Source: Marinoscillum sp. 108
GTDB lineage: Bacteria > Bacteroidota > Bacteroidia > Cytophagales > Cyclobacteriaceae
Direction: 5' to 3'
DNA: 64,000 nucleotides
NCBI RefSeq assembly: GCF_902506655.1
Contig: NZ_LR734817.1
Coordinates: 461,667-525,666 of the forward strand
Below, piece by piece: positions 9,012 to 19,312 of the stretch. The position numbers and the translations under genes are program-made. How positions within the stretch are numbered: the stretch's first letter is position 1; each line of letters starts with the position of its first letter. The notes under the pieces are model-generated. The model saw only the letters and a program-made list of their open reading frames with translations. It had not been told where the DNA came from and ran no database searches.

Positions 9012-9019
9012 CAAAGCTA
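9012..9019 (-). promoter_or_regulatory. -7 promoter element for marC-rnhA-trmN6
   Basis: Minus-strand TAGCTTTG matches the Bacteroidota -7 consensus TAnnTTTG exactly and lies 20 bases before the marC start. No convincing -33 TTTG partner is seen, so the call rests on one box and its position. Confidence 0.4.
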
Positions 9020-9083
9020 AGTTGGATTTCAACGAACACAGACTTTTTTTATCAATTTGGTTAAAAATTAATATGGCGCTCCT

Positions 9084-10397
9084 ATGCAAAAAATAATCGT
9101 TCTCTTGGCCCTTGTAAGTATCGGATTTTCAGCCTCCTCGCAAGCCGGATGGAACTGGCCTGAAGATGAGACCATGAATGCAGCAACCAAAGAGAAGCAG
9201 GCCTACTATAAAGTACTGATGCAAACAGATAAGTATCAGGAAGCCTTCACCACGATCAACTGGCTCTACAAAAACACCCCCAACCTGCACGAATCCATCT
9301 ATCAGGATGGCTCCAAAATCATTGACGAGCTATTGGAATTGCCAGACCTCTCAGACAACCGCAAAGCTGCGCTGGAGGATTCACTACTCTGGACCTATGA
9401 CATGCGAATGAAGTACTTCAACGACAAAGCTTCAGTGCTTGACCGGAAGGCTTATACGGCTTTTAAACTCTACTATCGCAATGCCTCCAAATATGCCATG
9501 CTGAGGGAGCTGTATAAAGAGCTCTATACATTTAGTGCCTCTGATATCTCAGACTTCAACCTGACTCCATATATGACCCTGGCTACTTACTACTACAAAC
9601 AAAAGCCAGCTGAACTCTCCGCTACAGACGTACTGGACATCCATGGCAAGATCACCTCGGTGATCGATGAGAAGATCATGCAAGGGGGAAACAAGGAAAA
9701 GCTACAAAAAGAGCAGGACAAGATCGATGCCTTTCTGAATTCCCTTGGGGACATTATTAGTTGCGAATTTATCGAAGAGCAGCTGGTTCCCAAGTTTAAA
9801 TCCAGCCCCGAAGATCTGAACCTGGCTAAAAAAATATTTTCATATTCCCTCTCTGCCAAATGTACAGATCAGCCTTATTTCATTTCCGCCGGAGAAGTGT
9901 TCTTTCAGTCGGCACCCTCCTATTCTCTGGCCAAAGCACTGGCGGACAAATACTACTTTGCTGGAAAATATGACAAATCCATGTACTACTATCAGCAAAT
10001 GGAAGACCTGGCACTGGACAATGAACAAAAATTTGATGCTTTGATGGGGCAAGCCTCCACAGAAGTAAAGCTTGGCAATAAGAAAAAGGCTCGATCAGTA
10101 GCCTACGAAGCATTGAGTGTGAAACCTGGTGCCAGCGCGGCTTTCAACCTGATTGGAAACCTATACTTTCTAAGTTTCGAAGAATGCAAAGCCGGAGAGA
10201 GCAAAGTAAAGGATCGTGCGGTGTATTTGGCGGCTTATGAAATGTATCAGAAAGCAGGTAACACCGAGCAAATGAATGCTTGCAAAGAACAATTCCCCTC
10301 AATAGAGGACATTTTCAATGAAAGCAGGGAAGAAGGCTCTAAAATCACCGTAGACTGCTGGATCAACGAGTCAGTTACCTTGCAGAGACGCCAGTAA
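9084..10397 (+). CDS. Secreted TPR-type protein, 437 aa
   Basis: Signal peptide (KIIVLLALVSIGFSASSQA) followed by a helical protein with tetratricopeptide-like spacing, clearest around residues 285-365 (SLAKALADKYYFAGKYDKSM, then ASTEVKLGNKKKARSVAYEA). It is likely periplasmic or outer-membrane associated. The specific family was not recognised. Single-gene unit; the 3' end overlaps the convergent SerC-like gene by 23 nt, so both transcripts run into each other. Confidence 0.8.
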   Translation: MQKIIVLLALVSIGFSASSQAGWNWPEDETMNAATKEKQAYYKVLMQTDKYQEAFTTINWLYKNTPNLHESIYQDGSKIIDELLELPDLSDNRKAALEDSLLWTYDMRMKYFNDKASVLDRKAYTAFKLYYRNASKYAMLRELYKELYTFSASDISDFNLTPYMTLATYYYKQKPAELSATDVLDIHGKITSVIDEKIMQGGNKEKLQKEQDKIDAFLNSLGDIISCEFIEEQLVPKFKSSPEDLNLAKKIFSYSLSAKCTDQPYFISAGEVFFQSAPSYSLAKALADKYYFAGKYDKSMYYYQQMEDLALDNEQKFDALMGQASTEVKLGNKKKARSVAYEALSVKPGASAAFNLIGNLYFLSFEECKAGESKVKDRAVYLAAYEMYQKAGNTEQMNACKEQFPSIEDIFNESREEGSKITVDCWINESVTLQRRQ

Positions 10398-11439
10398 AAC
10401 TCCTGAGAAACTCCATCAACTTCTCTACCTCTTTGTTCTTGATAGCAGGGAAGTTAGCAACCCGAAAAGTAGAAGATTTCCAGGGGCCATAGCCATTGCC
10501 TAAAATGATACTTTGCTCTTTGGCTCCGGATTTCAATTCTTCCATTCGGCTGGTTTCGAGTGCCAGTACCGTTCTGGAGCGCACTTTCTCATTGGTAATC
10601 AAATAGTTGATTTGATCCTGAGCATCCACAAAAGACACATATTCTTCCATACGCTTCTCCAGTTTGCTCTCAATGTAGTCAATCCCTTTGGTGGCCTGCT
10701 GTGTTTTGTAGAGCAGATAGATCCCCAGCACATTGGGTGTATACTGCGTTTGGTTCTTCCTGGTATTTTCCAGGATATTCAACAAACTGTTATAGTGATC
10801 CCGCTCCCCAATTTTCTCGGCAGTCTGTACGGCAAAAGGAGAAAGAATCATGACACCCATACCTGCTGGCAATCCCAGGCATTTCTGCACTGAAGCATAC
10901 CACACATCAGCCAGCGTAAAGTCAAGTTTAACCCCACCAAGCGATGACGTGACATCTACGGCAATGATTTTCCCGACATTTTCTTCCCGCAACATTTTCA
11001 GGCTTTTCATAGACACCTGAGTAGCGTTGGATGTTTCGTTTTGTGTCACACAGAGCACATCGGCCTTTTTGGCGATATCCCCGGTAGGTAGCTCCTCATT
11101 GATCCCAAAATGGGTATTGATGGTAGAGGTGAGTTTACCGGCATAACTTGCCCATTTTTCTCCAAAGGCTCCATTGTAAAAATGCTGGCTGGCCTTTTGC
11201 GTAAGCGACTGTGCGATGATCTCCCAGTTTTCAGTAGCTGAGGATATAAAAGCGATTTCGTAGTCTGCGGGAATTTGAAGTTTTTCACGCAACTCCTTCT
11301 TGGTGAGCTCCATCAGATTCATGAAATCCTCACTTCGATGATTCACGGACATGATGCCGTCCATGTAGGCCTCGTAAATGTATTCCGTGATATTAGAGTA
11401 GACCCGAGAAGGCCCGGGATAAAAATTGGCTACTTTCAT
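10375..11439 (-). CDS. Aminotransferase class V, phosphoserine aminotransferase-like
   Basis: PLP-dependent fold-type I enzyme of 354 residues. PLP-binding Lys186 is in YASVQKCLGLP. The N-terminal FYPGPSRV and SVNHRSEDF segments resemble SerC and alanine-glyoxylate aminotransferases. SerC would convert 3-phosphohydroxypyruvate to phosphoserine, but no serA or other serine gene is adjacent, so the substrate stays open. Overlaps aroQ by 4 nt and is read after it. Confidence 0.82.
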   Translation of the reverse strand: MKVANFYPGPSRVYSNITEYIYEAYMDGIMSVNHRSEDFMNLMELTKKELREKLQIPADYEIAFISSATENWEIIAQSLTQKASQHFYNGAFGEKWASYAGKLTSTINTHFGINEELPTGDIAKKADVLCVTQNETSNATQVSMKSLKMLREENVGKIIAVDVTSSLGGVKLDFTLADVWYASVQKCLGLPAGMGVMILSPFAVQTAEKIGERDHYNSLLNILENTRKNQTQYTPNVLGIYLLYKTQQATKGIDYIESKLEKRMEEYVSFVDAQDQINYLITNEKVRSRTVLALETSRMEELKSGAKEQSIILGNGYGPWKSSTFRVANFPAIKNKEVEKLMEFLRSFTGVSAR

Positions 11440-11855
11440 TGCTCCACAAAGTATTTGATGGCCAGGTCGTACCCTTTCAATCCCAAACCTGTAATAATTC
11501 CCTTTGCATTTGTTCCGGTCTGGGTATGTGTTCGGAAAGCCTCCCTTGCGTGGATATTGCTGATGTGTACCTCCACCACAGGTGATTTGATGGCTGCTAT
11601 GGCATCTGCCAGTGCCACGGAGGTGTGCGTATAGCCCCCCAGATTGACAATAATACCATCATAATCAAACCCCACCTCATGTAATTTGTCGATCAGCGCC
11701 CCCTCATGATTGGATTGGAAATACTCCAGTGTAATATCCTTATGAGCCGACTGAAGGTCTGCAAAGTAGTCTTCGAACTTCTGACTTCCGTAAATATCTG
11801 GCTCGCGCTTGCCCAGTAGGTTCAAATTGGGTCCGTTGATGATGATTATTTTCAT
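11436..11855 (-). CDS. aroQ: 3-dehydroquinate dehydratase type II
   Basis: Third step of the shikimate pathway (3-dehydroquinate to 3-dehydroshikimate). 139 residues, the usual size for the dodecameric type II enzyme. Motifs INGPNLNLLGKREPDIYG (with the catalytic Tyr), NLGGYTHTSVAL and HISNIHAREAFR are all intact. ATG at 11855 is chosen over a GTG six bases earlier. Divergent from xerD with only 28 bases between the start codons, so the two promoters must overlap coding sequence. Confidence 0.96.
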   Translation of the reverse strand: MKIIIINGPNLNLLGKREPDIYGSQKFEDYFADLQSAHKDITLEYFQSNHEGALIDKLHEVGFDYDGIIVNLGGYTHTSVALADAIAAIKSPVVEVHISNIHAREAFRTHTQTGTNAKGIITGLGLKGYDLAIKYFVEQ

Positions 11856-11883
11856 GTTCACAGTTTCTCAGACTAAATTCGCC

Positions 11884-12786
11884 ATGGTGAGTTGGGACGT
11901 TTATATCAAGCAATTTCGTAATTATCTAAAACTGGAACGGTCGCTTGCCGGCAATTCCATAGAAGCATACGTGCGAGACATCACGAAATTACGTGAGTTT
12001 TTCGAAATCAAAAACTTAGAGGTCTCCCCATTGAAAGTTTCTCAAGCGAATTTGGTGGATTTCATCGAGTTTCTCAATGAGCTAGGCATGTCTCCATACA
12101 CCCAGGCCAGAATGTTGTCCGGGGTAAAAGGGTTCTTCAGATTTCTACTTTACGAGCAGTTGATAGACAAAGACCCCTCTGAGCTTTTGGAATCTCCCAA
12201 AATAGGCCGAAAGCTACCCGACACGCTGGAGTTTCACGAAATAGAGGCCCTTCTTGCAGAAATCGATCTGTCTACTGATGGGGGCACCCGAAACCGGGCC
12301 ATGCTGGAGACCCTCTATAGCTCGGGCCTGCGTGTAACGGAACTCATCGAACTGCGGATCTCCAACATTTACGTGGAAGAGGGATTTGTCCGGGTCATCG
12401 GAAAAGGCAGTAAAGAACGCCTCGTGCCCATCGGGCGGGAAGCCCTCAAGTACATCAGGCTTTATAAAGATCACGTGCGGGTCCACCTGGACATCAAGAA
12501 AGGTCATGAGGACTTTCTCTTTCTCAATATGCGGGGATCACACATCTCCCGCATTAGTGTTTTCACCATCATCAAAGACCTGGCACTCAAGGCCGGCATC
12601 AATAAGAGTATCAGCCCACACACTTTCCGACACTCCTTTGCTACACATCTGATAGAGGGCGGAGCGGATTTACGAGCCGTACAGGAAATGCTGGGTCACG
12701 AGTCCATCACCACCACAGAGATTTATACTCACCTTGACAGAGACTATTTAAAACAAATCATCAACGAATTTCATCCGAGAAGCTAA
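11884..12786 (+). CDS. xerD: Tyrosine recombinase XerD
   Basis: Chromosome dimer resolution at dif. Exactly 300 residues from ATG 11884, matching XerC/XerD. N-terminal SAM-like DNA-binding domain is at about 1-90. Catalytic residues are Arg150, Lys174 (GKGSKE), His246 and Arg249 (SPHTFRHSF), His272 (GHESI) and nucleophile Tyr281 (TEIYTHL). An upstream frame extending to 11809 would overlap aroQ and is rejected. The gene shares a transcript with pyrD (TAATG overlap), and ftsK, its functional partner, follows. XerC cannot be excluded. Confidence 0.93.
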   Translation: MVSWDVYIKQFRNYLKLERSLAGNSIEAYVRDITKLREFFEIKNLEVSPLKVSQANLVDFIEFLNELGMSPYTQARMLSGVKGFFRFLLYEQLIDKDPSELLESPKIGRKLPDTLEFHEIEALLAEIDLSTDGGTRNRAMLETLYSSGLRVTELIELRISNIYVEEGFVRVIGKGSKERLVPIGREALKYIRLYKDHVRVHLDIKKGHEDFLFLNMRGSHISRISVFTIIKDLALKAGINKSISPHTFRHSFATHLIEGGADLRAVQEMLGHESITTTEIYTHLDRDYLKQIINEFHPRS

Positions 12787-13814
12787 TGTATCAACTCGCC
12801 AAGAAGTTTTTATTCAGCATGCCAGCAGAAAAGGCCCACCATTTCACCACCAAGACAATGCGGGCATCCTTCAAAATTCCTTTGGTCAAAGCCATTTTCA
12901 AATCCATCTATCAACTGGAGCACCACAAGCTTGAACGAAAGCTTTTCGGACTTACCTTTAAAAACCCAGTAGGGTTGGCTGCCGGATTCGACAAAAACGC
13001 CGAGTTCATTCATGAGTTTGCAGCCATGGGTTTTGGCTTCATCGAAATAGGAACGGTGACTCCCCTAGCCCAGCCCGGAAACCCGGAGCCACGGCTCTTT
13101 CGCCTGCCCGGGGATCATGCACTCATCAACCGGATGGGCTTCAATAACAAAGGCATGCATGCCGCCAAGGAAAACCTCCAGCGCAAGCCCAAAGGGATCA
13201 TCATTGGTGGAAACATTGGCAAAAACAAAGTAACCCCCAACGAACAAGCCACTGATGATTACCTGAAGTGTTTTGATGTGCTCTACCCAGAGGTGGATTA
13301 CTTCGTGGTGAATGTGAGCTCCCCCAATACTCCTGATTTGCGTAAGCTTCAGGACAAGGAGCCCCTGGAGGCGCTGCTCCGGTCGCTGCAAAAAGCCAAC
13401 AGGAAAAAGCCCAATCAGAAGCCCATTTTGCTGAAGATCGCACCAGATCTGACCAACTCACAACTGGATGACATCATAGAGATCGCGGGCAATATAAACC
13501 TGGACGGCATCATCGCCACCAATACCACCATAGACAGAAGTGGCCTGCAGGAATCTGCCGAAAACCTGGAGTCCATAGGTGCTGGTGGATTGAGTGGAGC
13601 ACCTGTTTTCAAAAGATCCACTGAAATCATACAATATCTGCGAGCCCAAAATCGTGATATACCTATCATTGCAGTGGGGGGAATATTAAGTGGTGCCGAT
13701 GCCCTTGAAAAACTAGCCGCTGGGGCCAATCTGGTACAGGTATATACCGGACTGGTATATAAAGGACCTGCACTCATCAAGGAAATCAATCAGGCAATCC
13801 TGGCAAATGCTTGA
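12786..13814 (+). CDS. pyrD: Dihydroorotate dehydrogenase, quinone-dependent (class 2)
   Basis: Membrane-associated FMN enzyme oxidising dihydroorotate to orotate in pyrimidine synthesis, passing electrons to quinone. 342 residues. The N-terminal helical membrane-association region (1-45) marks class 2. FMN and substrate motifs include [25 protein letters not shown] and RMGFNNKG, and [15 protein letters not shown] supplies the catalytic Ser. Start overlaps the xerD stop by one base. pyrF lies 3.3 kb downstream. Confidence 0.96.
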   Translation: MYQLAKKFLFSMPAEKAHHFTTKTMRASFKIPLVKAIFKSIYQLEHHKLERKLFGLTFKNPVGLAAGFDKNAEFIHEFAAMGFGFIEIGTVTPLAQPGNPEPRLFRLPGDHALINRMGFNNKGMHAAKENLQRKPKGIIIGGNIGKNKVTPNEQATDDYLKCFDVLYPEVDYFVVNVSSPNTPDLRKLQDKEPLEALLRSLQKANRKKPNQKPILLKIAPDLTNSQLDDIIEIAGNINLDGIIATNTTIDRSGLQESAENLESIGAGGLSGAPVFKRSTEIIQYLRAQNRDIPIIAVGGILSGADALEKLAAGANLVQVYTGLVYKGPALIKEINQAILANA

Positions 13815-13841
13815 TGAAGGGGGGATTCTCCATTACTTTTG
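13811..13841 (+). promoter_or_regulatory. Bacteroidota-type promoter for ftsK
   Basis: TTG (13811-13813), a 20-base spacer, then TACTTTTG (13834-13841), an exact TAnnTTTG. The ftsK ATG is 11 bases past the box, implying a very short leader. The -33 element overlaps the pyrD stop codon. Confidence 0.55.
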
Positions 13842-13851
13842 TACGATTCAC

Positions 13852-16398
13852 ATGGCACAAAACACCTATAAAAAACAAAATCAGTCGTCTTCCAAGTCAT
13901 TCAATTTCAAATTGGATTTTTTGAATGACCGCAAACTTCATCTTGCAGTTGGCTTCTTTTTGTTGCTCACGGCTTTCTTTCTGTTTGTTTCCTTTATCTC
14001 TTACCTGAGTACGGGCAAGGCCGATCAGAGTGTGGTAGAAGCATTTCTGCATACCAACATCAAAGAATCGGGCCAGGAGGCACAAAACTGGTTTGGCAGC
14101 ATAGGGGCCATTACTGCACACTTCTTTATTTTCCTATGGTTTGGGCTGTCGGCGCTACTCATCCCGCCATTCCTCTTTTTAGTTGGCCATAGAATCATTT
14201 GGAAAAAACGAATTGTCTCCCTCACCAAAGCCTTTTCCTTTTCCCTTTTCTACCTGCTCTGGCTGAGTATTTTCATTGGCTACTTCATGCTCAGCTCAGA
14301 CGAAGTGAGTGAGTGGGGCTTTCTTAGTGGCGGCACCGGTTTTGAGCTGGCCATCATCCTTGACGGGCTCATGGGATGGGGTGCACTCCTTTTTCTGATT
14401 TTTCTCTTTCTGGTATTCAATATGTACTTCTTTGACATCACTCAGGTGCCGGTGGTGGATGATCTGGTGCTCAACCTGAAAGAAAAAGCGGCTGGCATCT
14501 TCAGGAAACCTGAACCCATAGCGAATGACGCTGAAGACGAATACAGCGAGGATGAGGACGAGCCATCCGACGAAACAGACAACTCACTTGACTTCATCCT
14601 GAAAAAAGTAAAAGAAGAAGTAGAAAAAGAGGAAAAGTCACAGCAACCAGCTCCTGCGCCACCTGAAGAGGAGGAAGAGCCAGAGGATGAAGAGGTGGCC
14701 GAAGTAGAAACCTGGACATTGGAAGACAAGCCAAAGCCCAAAAAACCGACCCCTAAGGAAGAACCGGAATTTCATATTGAGCTACCGGAAGACCTCATAG
14801 AGAAGCCCAAAAAAGAAGAAGAATTCAGCATAGAGGTAGAAATCCCGGAAGACCATGAAGTGCGCGTGGATCATACCGAAAACTATGACCCTACACTGGA
14901 CCTGCCAAAATACCGATACCCTACTCCCGAGCTGCTGATTGATTATCCGCAGCGCGATGTTCAGGTATCCAAAGACGAGCTGGAGCAGAATAAGGACAAG
15001 ATTGTAGAGACCCTGATCAACTTCAAGATTGGCATTTCCAGTATCAAAGCCACCATTGGTCCTACTGTTACCCTCTATGAGATTGTGCCGGAAGCGGGAG
15101 TGAAAATCTCCAAAATCAAGAACCTGGAAGATGATATTGCACTAAGTCTGGCAGCGCTTGGCATTCGTATCATAGCACCTATACCAGGGCGTGGTACCAT
15201 AGGGATAGAGGTGCCTAACAAAAACCGGGAAATGGTGGATGTGAAATCCGTCATCACCACCGAGAAGTTCATGAAGAGCACCATGGACCTGCCCATCGTC
15301 TTGGGTAAGACCATTTCCAACGAGGTGTTCGTGACCGACCTGGCAAAAATGCCGCACCTTCTCATGGCTGGAGCTACCGGACAGGGAAAATCTGTCGGGC
15401 TCAACCTGATCATCACCTCGCTGATCTACAAAAAGCACCCCTCTCAGCTCAAGTTCGTGATGGTGGATCCGAAGAAAGTGGAACTCACACTTTTCAATAA
15501 ACTGGAACGCCACTTCCTGGCCAAACTTCCGGATAGTGATGAAGCCATCATCACTGATACGACCAAAGTGGTGAACACCCTGAACTCGCTCTGCATGGAA
15601 ATGGATCACCGCTACGACCTGCTGAAAGATGCGGGCTGCAGAAACCTAAAAGAGTACAACAAGAAATTTGTTGGGAGAAGGCTCAATCCACAAAAAGGAC
15701 ACCGCTACCTCCCTTACATCGTACTGGTGATCGATGAGCTGGCTGACCTGATGATGACTGCCGGCAAAGAAATCGAAACCCCCATTGCACGTCTGGCGCA
15801 GCTGGCCCGTGCCATAGGCATACACCTCATTGTGGCTACTCAACGGCCTTCTGTCAATGTGATTACAGGTATCATCAAAGCCAACTTCCCCGCCCGTCTG
15901 TCATTTCGGGTAACCTCTAAAATTGACTCCAGAACCATCCTGGACACAGGCGGAGCTGATCAGTTGATCGGGCAAGGTGATATGCTGCTCTCCATGGGAT
16001 CGGACCTTATCCGTCTGCAGTGTGCTTTTGTGGACACACCGGAAGTGGATGGAATTTGTGAGTTTGTGGGTGACCAGCGTGGGTATGACGATGCCTATCT
16101 CCTGCCAGAGTATGTTGGTGACAATGAGGGCTCCTCGGAAGTAGGCTCTGTGGACCTTTCTGAGCGTGATTCCCTATTTGATGATGCCGCCCGACTGATC
16201 GTCATGCACCAGCAGGGGAGCACCTCTCTCATTCAGAGAAAAATGAAACTCGGCTACAACAGGGCCGGCAGACTGATTGATCAATTAGAAGCCGCCGGGA
16301 TCGTGGGATCCTTTGAAGGTAGCAAGGCCAGAGAAGTTTTAGTGCAGGATGAGTACGCTTTGGAACAGTTATTGAATGACATCAACCAAAAGCATTAA
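13852..16398 (+). CDS. ftsK: DNA translocase FtsK/SpoIIIE
   Basis: Septum-anchored DNA pump that moves the terminus region and activates XerCD. 848 residues from ATG 13852; a longer frame from 13807 would run upstream of the promoter. Four N-terminal membrane segments (about 30-210) are followed by an acidic Pro/Glu linker (about 220-345), then the alpha/beta motor with Walker A GATGQGKSVG and Walker B VLVIDELADLMM. The C-terminal winged helix (gamma domain, YNRAGRLIDQLEAAGIVG) is present. lolA follows after 41 bases, probably in the same operon. Confidence 0.96.
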   Translation: MAQNTYKKQNQSSSKSFNFKLDFLNDRKLHLAVGFFLLLTAFFLFVSFISYLSTGKADQSVVEAFLHTNIKESGQEAQNWFGSIGAITAHFFIFLWFGLSALLIPPFLFLVGHRIIWKKRIVSLTKAFSFSLFYLLWLSIFIGYFMLSSDEVSEWGFLSGGTGFELAIILDGLMGWGALLFLIFLFLVFNMYFFDITQVPVVDDLVLNLKEKAAGIFRKPEPIANDAEDEYSEDEDEPSDETDNSLDFILKKVKEEVEKEEKSQQPAPAPPEEEEEPEDEEVAEVETWTLEDKPKPKKPTPKEEPEFHIELPEDLIEKPKKEEEFSIEVEIPEDHEVRVDHTENYDPTLDLPKYRYPTPELLIDYPQRDVQVSKDELEQNKDKIVETLINFKIGISSIKATIGPTVTLYEIVPEAGVKISKIKNLEDDIALSLAALGIRIIAPIPGRGTIGIEVPNKNREMVDVKSVITTEKFMKSTMDLPIVLGKTISNEVFVTDLAKMPHLLMAGATGQGKSVGLNLIITSLIYKKHPSQLKFVMVDPKKVELTLFNKLERHFLAKLPDSDEAIITDTTKVVNTLNSLCMEMDHRYDLLKDAGCRNLKEYNKKFVGRRLNPQKGHRYLPYIVLVIDELADLMMTAGKEIETPIARLAQLARAIGIHLIVATQRPSVNVITGIIKANFPARLSFRVTSKIDSRTILDTGGADQLIGQGDMLLSMGSDLIRLQCAFVDTPEVDGICEFVGDQRGYDDAYLLPEYVGDNEGSSEVGSVDLSERDSLFDDAARLIVMHQQGSTSLIQRKMKLGYNRAGRLIDQLEAAGIVGSFEGSKAREVLVQDEYALEQLLNDINQKH

Positions 16399-16439
16399 AA
16401 ATAACCAAATTGCGAAAGCATAATTAGACAAGAAAGGAC

Positions 16440-17069
16440 ATGAGAAAATTGATTTATCTAATAGCGGCAGTCTGTTTCGCCTTCAACACACAGGCTCAGT
16501 ATGACCCTGATGCGTTGGCCGTACTCAATGCAATGAGTGCCAAATACAAAAAAATAGGCGCTTACTCTGCTGACTTTTCGCAAGAGCTCATCAATGAAAG
16601 CGCTGAGATCAATGATAAAATATCTGGAAACATCCTGGTAAAAGATGATAAGTACGTGCTAAAAGTGGCCGGTCAGGAGATATATAACAATGGCACCGAT
16701 GTATACAGCTACAGTGCAGAGCTTGACGAGGTAACGGTGAACACCTACCAACCAGAAGATGAGGAGATCACTTTGGGCAACATCTATGATTTGTACAAAG
16801 ACGGGTTCAAATACGTACTGATGTCTGTGAATAAAGATGGTTCCAGAATCGTGGAACTAGATCCTGTAAGCAAGGATAAAAGCTACTACAAGATCCGACT
16901 CCAGATTGACAAGAATGATGACCTCAAGAAATTTACCGTCATGGAGCGATCAGGAAACAAATACATCTACACCATTGAAAAATTTCAGGTGAAAAATGAT
17001 GTGAAAGACTCCTTTTTTACTTTCGATGAAAGTAAATACCCTGGCGTGGAAGTCATCGACTTCCGATAA
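16440..17069 (+). CDS. lolA: LolA-family outer-membrane lipoprotein carrier
   Basis: Periplasmic chaperone carrying lipoproteins from the inner to the outer membrane. 209 residues with signal peptide (LIYLIAAVCFAFNTQAQ) and the LolA fold pattern (ALAVLNAMSAKYKKIGAYSADFSQ, then alternating strands). Placement after ftsK is common in Bacteroidota and also seen in gamma-proteobacteria. A strong hairpin at 17081-17108 closes the unit. Confidence 0.88.
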   Translation: MRKLIYLIAAVCFAFNTQAQYDPDALAVLNAMSAKYKKIGAYSADFSQELINESAEINDKISGNILVKDDKYVLKVAGQEIYNNGTDVYSYSAELDEVTVNTYQPEDEEITLGNIYDLYKDGFKYVLMSVNKDGSRIVELDPVSKDKSYYKIRLQIDKNDDLKKFTVMERSGNKYIYTIEKFQVKNDVKDSFFTFDESKYPGVEVIDFR

Positions 17070-17080
17070 GAACCTAAATA

Positions 17081-17108
17081 GAAATTGGCATGAATACATG
17101 CCAATTTC
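17081..17108 (+). terminator. Hairpin terminator after lolA
   Basis: Perfect 12-bp stem GAAATTGGCATG / CATGCCAATTTC with loop AATA. The following tract (CATTTTC) is only moderately T-rich, so termination may be partial. Confidence 0.55.
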
Positions 17109-17161
17109 CATTTTCACCCCTCACAATAATGTTTAAATTGCCTTAAATTTTCTCCTAAGGC

Positions 17162-17983
17162 ATGACCCGGCAACAACTATTTGACAAGATCAAGGAAAAA
17201 GAATCTTTCCTGTGTGTAGGACTGGACACAGATCTGGAAAAAATCCCTAAGCATTTACTAGCGGCGGAAGATCCCATCTTTGAATTCAACAAACAGATCA
17301 TAGATGCCACCTATCCGTATGCCATTGCCTACAAGCCCAACCTGGCCTTTTACGAAGCCCTCGGCAGCAGAGGTCTGGCCTCTTTGGAGAAAACCATGGA
17401 GTATATGCCTGATGATGTCTTTACCATCGCAGATGCCAAGCGCGGCGACATAGGGAATACCTCAAACATGTATGCCAAAGCTTTTTTTGAAAACATGAAT
17501 TTTGACTCAGTCACGGTAACCCCCTACATGGGCGAAGACTCGGTCACACCTTATCTCAATTATTCCAGAAAGTGGGTCATCTTATTGGCAGCCACCTCCA
17601 ACAGCGGTTCTTTCGACTTTCAGGAAGTGCTCATAGAAAACTCAAGTGAAAAGCTCTATGAACGCGTGATTCGCACCAGTGCCACCTGGAGCAACCCTAA
17701 CAACATGATGTATGTGGTAGGTGCCACCCGGCCCGAATCGCTGGTAGGAGTACGGGCACTTGTCCCGGATCACTTTCTACTCATACCTGGTGTAGGTGCT
17801 CAGGGGGGCAGTCTCTCCCAGGTTTGTAAGTACGGAATGAACCGGCAGTGTGGGCTCATAGTCAACTCCTCCAGAGGTATTATCTATGCCGGAAACGGAG
17901 AGGATTTTGCACAGAAAGCCGCTAAAGCTGCCCAGGAAGTACAGGTACAAATGGCCGCCGAGCTTCAGAAGCATTTTGGCTAA
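17162..17983 (+). CDS. pyrF: Orotidine 5'-phosphate decarboxylase, type 2
   Basis: Last step of UMP synthesis. 273 residues, the longer type 2 form (about 270 rather than 230). The signature [11 protein letters not shown] carries the catalytic Asp/Lys pair, and [11 protein letters not shown] and [10 protein letters not shown] form the phosphate-binding end. Independent gene after the lolA hairpin; it may be transcribed with DUF2851 57 bases downstream. Confidence 0.95.
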   Translation: MTRQQLFDKIKEKESFLCVGLDTDLEKIPKHLLAAEDPIFEFNKQIIDATYPYAIAYKPNLAFYEALGSRGLASLEKTMEYMPDDVFTIADAKRGDIGNTSNMYAKAFFENMNFDSVTVTPYMGEDSVTPYLNYSRKWVILLAATSNSGSFDFQEVLIENSSEKLYERVIRTSATWSNPNNMMYVVGATRPESLVGVRALVPDHFLLIPGVGAQGGSLSQVCKYGMNRQCGLIVNSSRGIIYAGNGEDFAQKAAKAAQEVQVQMAAELQKHFG

Positions 17984-18040
17984 GAAGGGCTCAAGAAAGC
18001 CACAATAGCACTATATTAGGGTTCATCAAACCGCCCGTCT

Positions 18041-19312
18041 ATGGATGAATACTTTCTGCAGTTTCTCTGGAAATTTCAAAAGTTCGAGTCAAAGGAGCTG
18101 ATTCTCTCCAAAGGAAGCAGTCTGACCGTTTTCCAGACAGGGCATCAGAATCATCACTCTGGGCCCGATTTTCTGGAAGCCAAAATCAAAATAGATGACC
18201 TCACCTGGTCTGGCTCTGTGGAAATACACTACAAGTCCTCTGACTGGAACCGACACAAACATCAAACTGACAGGGCCTATGAGAACGTCATCCTTCATGT
18301 AGTTTGGATCAATGATGGTGATATTCTGATCAATGAAGAACCCCTCCCTACCCTGGAAATGTCTCAATATGTGGCCACCAATCTGGAACAGGAGTACCGC
18401 AGATACATCAACCAGCCAGAGGTGATTCGCTGCGGCCCCAAACTTGGGGATATCCCACAGATCCAGATCAGCGCAATGATCGATCGGGCGGTTGCCTCAC
18501 GTCTGCAGGAGAAGAGCGTGCGTGTGCTGGATACGCTTGAACAACTAGGGGGCGACTGGGAAGAAACAGTCTACCAGACGTTGGCTCGAAATTTTGGATT
18601 CAAAACCAATGCAGAAGCTTTTCTGAAGCTGGCCTCTTCCCTACCTTATCATGTCATCCGCAAACATGCCGGCAAGGAACAGCAGATCTACGCCCTTATT
18701 TTCGGAATGGCAGGCTTTCTGGAGGATCCTGTGGATGAGTATCAGGCCAGTTTGAGTACTGAGTTTAGCTACCTGGCCAAAAAGTTTCAACTCCACCGAA
18801 TGCTGGATAGGCACCATTGGAAACATGCCAAAATGCGACCTGCCAATTTTCCCTCTGTGAGGCTGAGTCAGTTTGCAGCTTTTCTTACACAGGAAAATCA
18901 ACTCCTGGCCAACCTTCTGAACATTTCAGGTCGGAAAGAGGCCGTTGGCTTTCTCCAAAAAAGCCTGCCGGACTACTGGAGCTCACATTTCGATTTCGGA
19001 AAACCCACAACCAAAAGTCCGAGAATAGGCACAAAATCCATTGAAAACATCATTATCAATTCACTGGCCCCTGTTTTGGGTGCTTACTCCAAATACCTGG
19101 ATGAAGTCATTTATCTGGAGCGTGCCCAGCACATCCTGGAGCAACTCCCCCCTGAGTCCAATCACATCATACAAAAGTGGATAGACCGGGGCATAACCCC
19201 CGGCAATGGGGCAGAGACTCAGGGTCTGATCTATCAATACCAGTCGTTTTGTACACCAAAGAAATGCTTAAGGTGTAATATTGGGATGTTTATACTTAAC
19301 CCACCCAAATGA
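18041..19312 (+). CDS. DUF2851 family protein
   Basis: 423 residues of the DUF2851 family, widespread in Bacteroidota and without known function. Recognised from the N-terminus EYFLQFLWKFQKF, the GPDFLEAKIKID segment and GSVEIHYKSSDWNRHKH. The C-terminus ends in a Cys pair (CTPKKCLRC), possibly metal binding. No signal peptide. The stop overlaps the ATG of the membrane-protein gene by 4 nt, so the two are coupled. Confidence 0.88.
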   Translation: MDEYFLQFLWKFQKFESKELILSKGSSLTVFQTGHQNHHSGPDFLEAKIKIDDLTWSGSVEIHYKSSDWNRHKHQTDRAYENVILHVVWINDGDILINEEPLPTLEMSQYVATNLEQEYRRYINQPEVIRCGPKLGDIPQIQISAMIDRAVASRLQEKSVRVLDTLEQLGGDWEETVYQTLARNFGFKTNAEAFLKLASSLPYHVIRKHAGKEQQIYALIFGMAGFLEDPVDEYQASLSTEFSYLAKKFQLHRMLDRHHWKHAKMRPANFPSVRLSQFAAFLTQENQLLANLLNISGRKEAVGFLQKSLPDYWSSHFDFGKPTTKSPRIGTKSIENIIINSLAPVLGAYSKYLDEVIYLERAQHILEQLPPESNHIIQKWIDRGITPGNGAETQGLIYQYQSFCTPKKCLRCNIGMFILNPPK

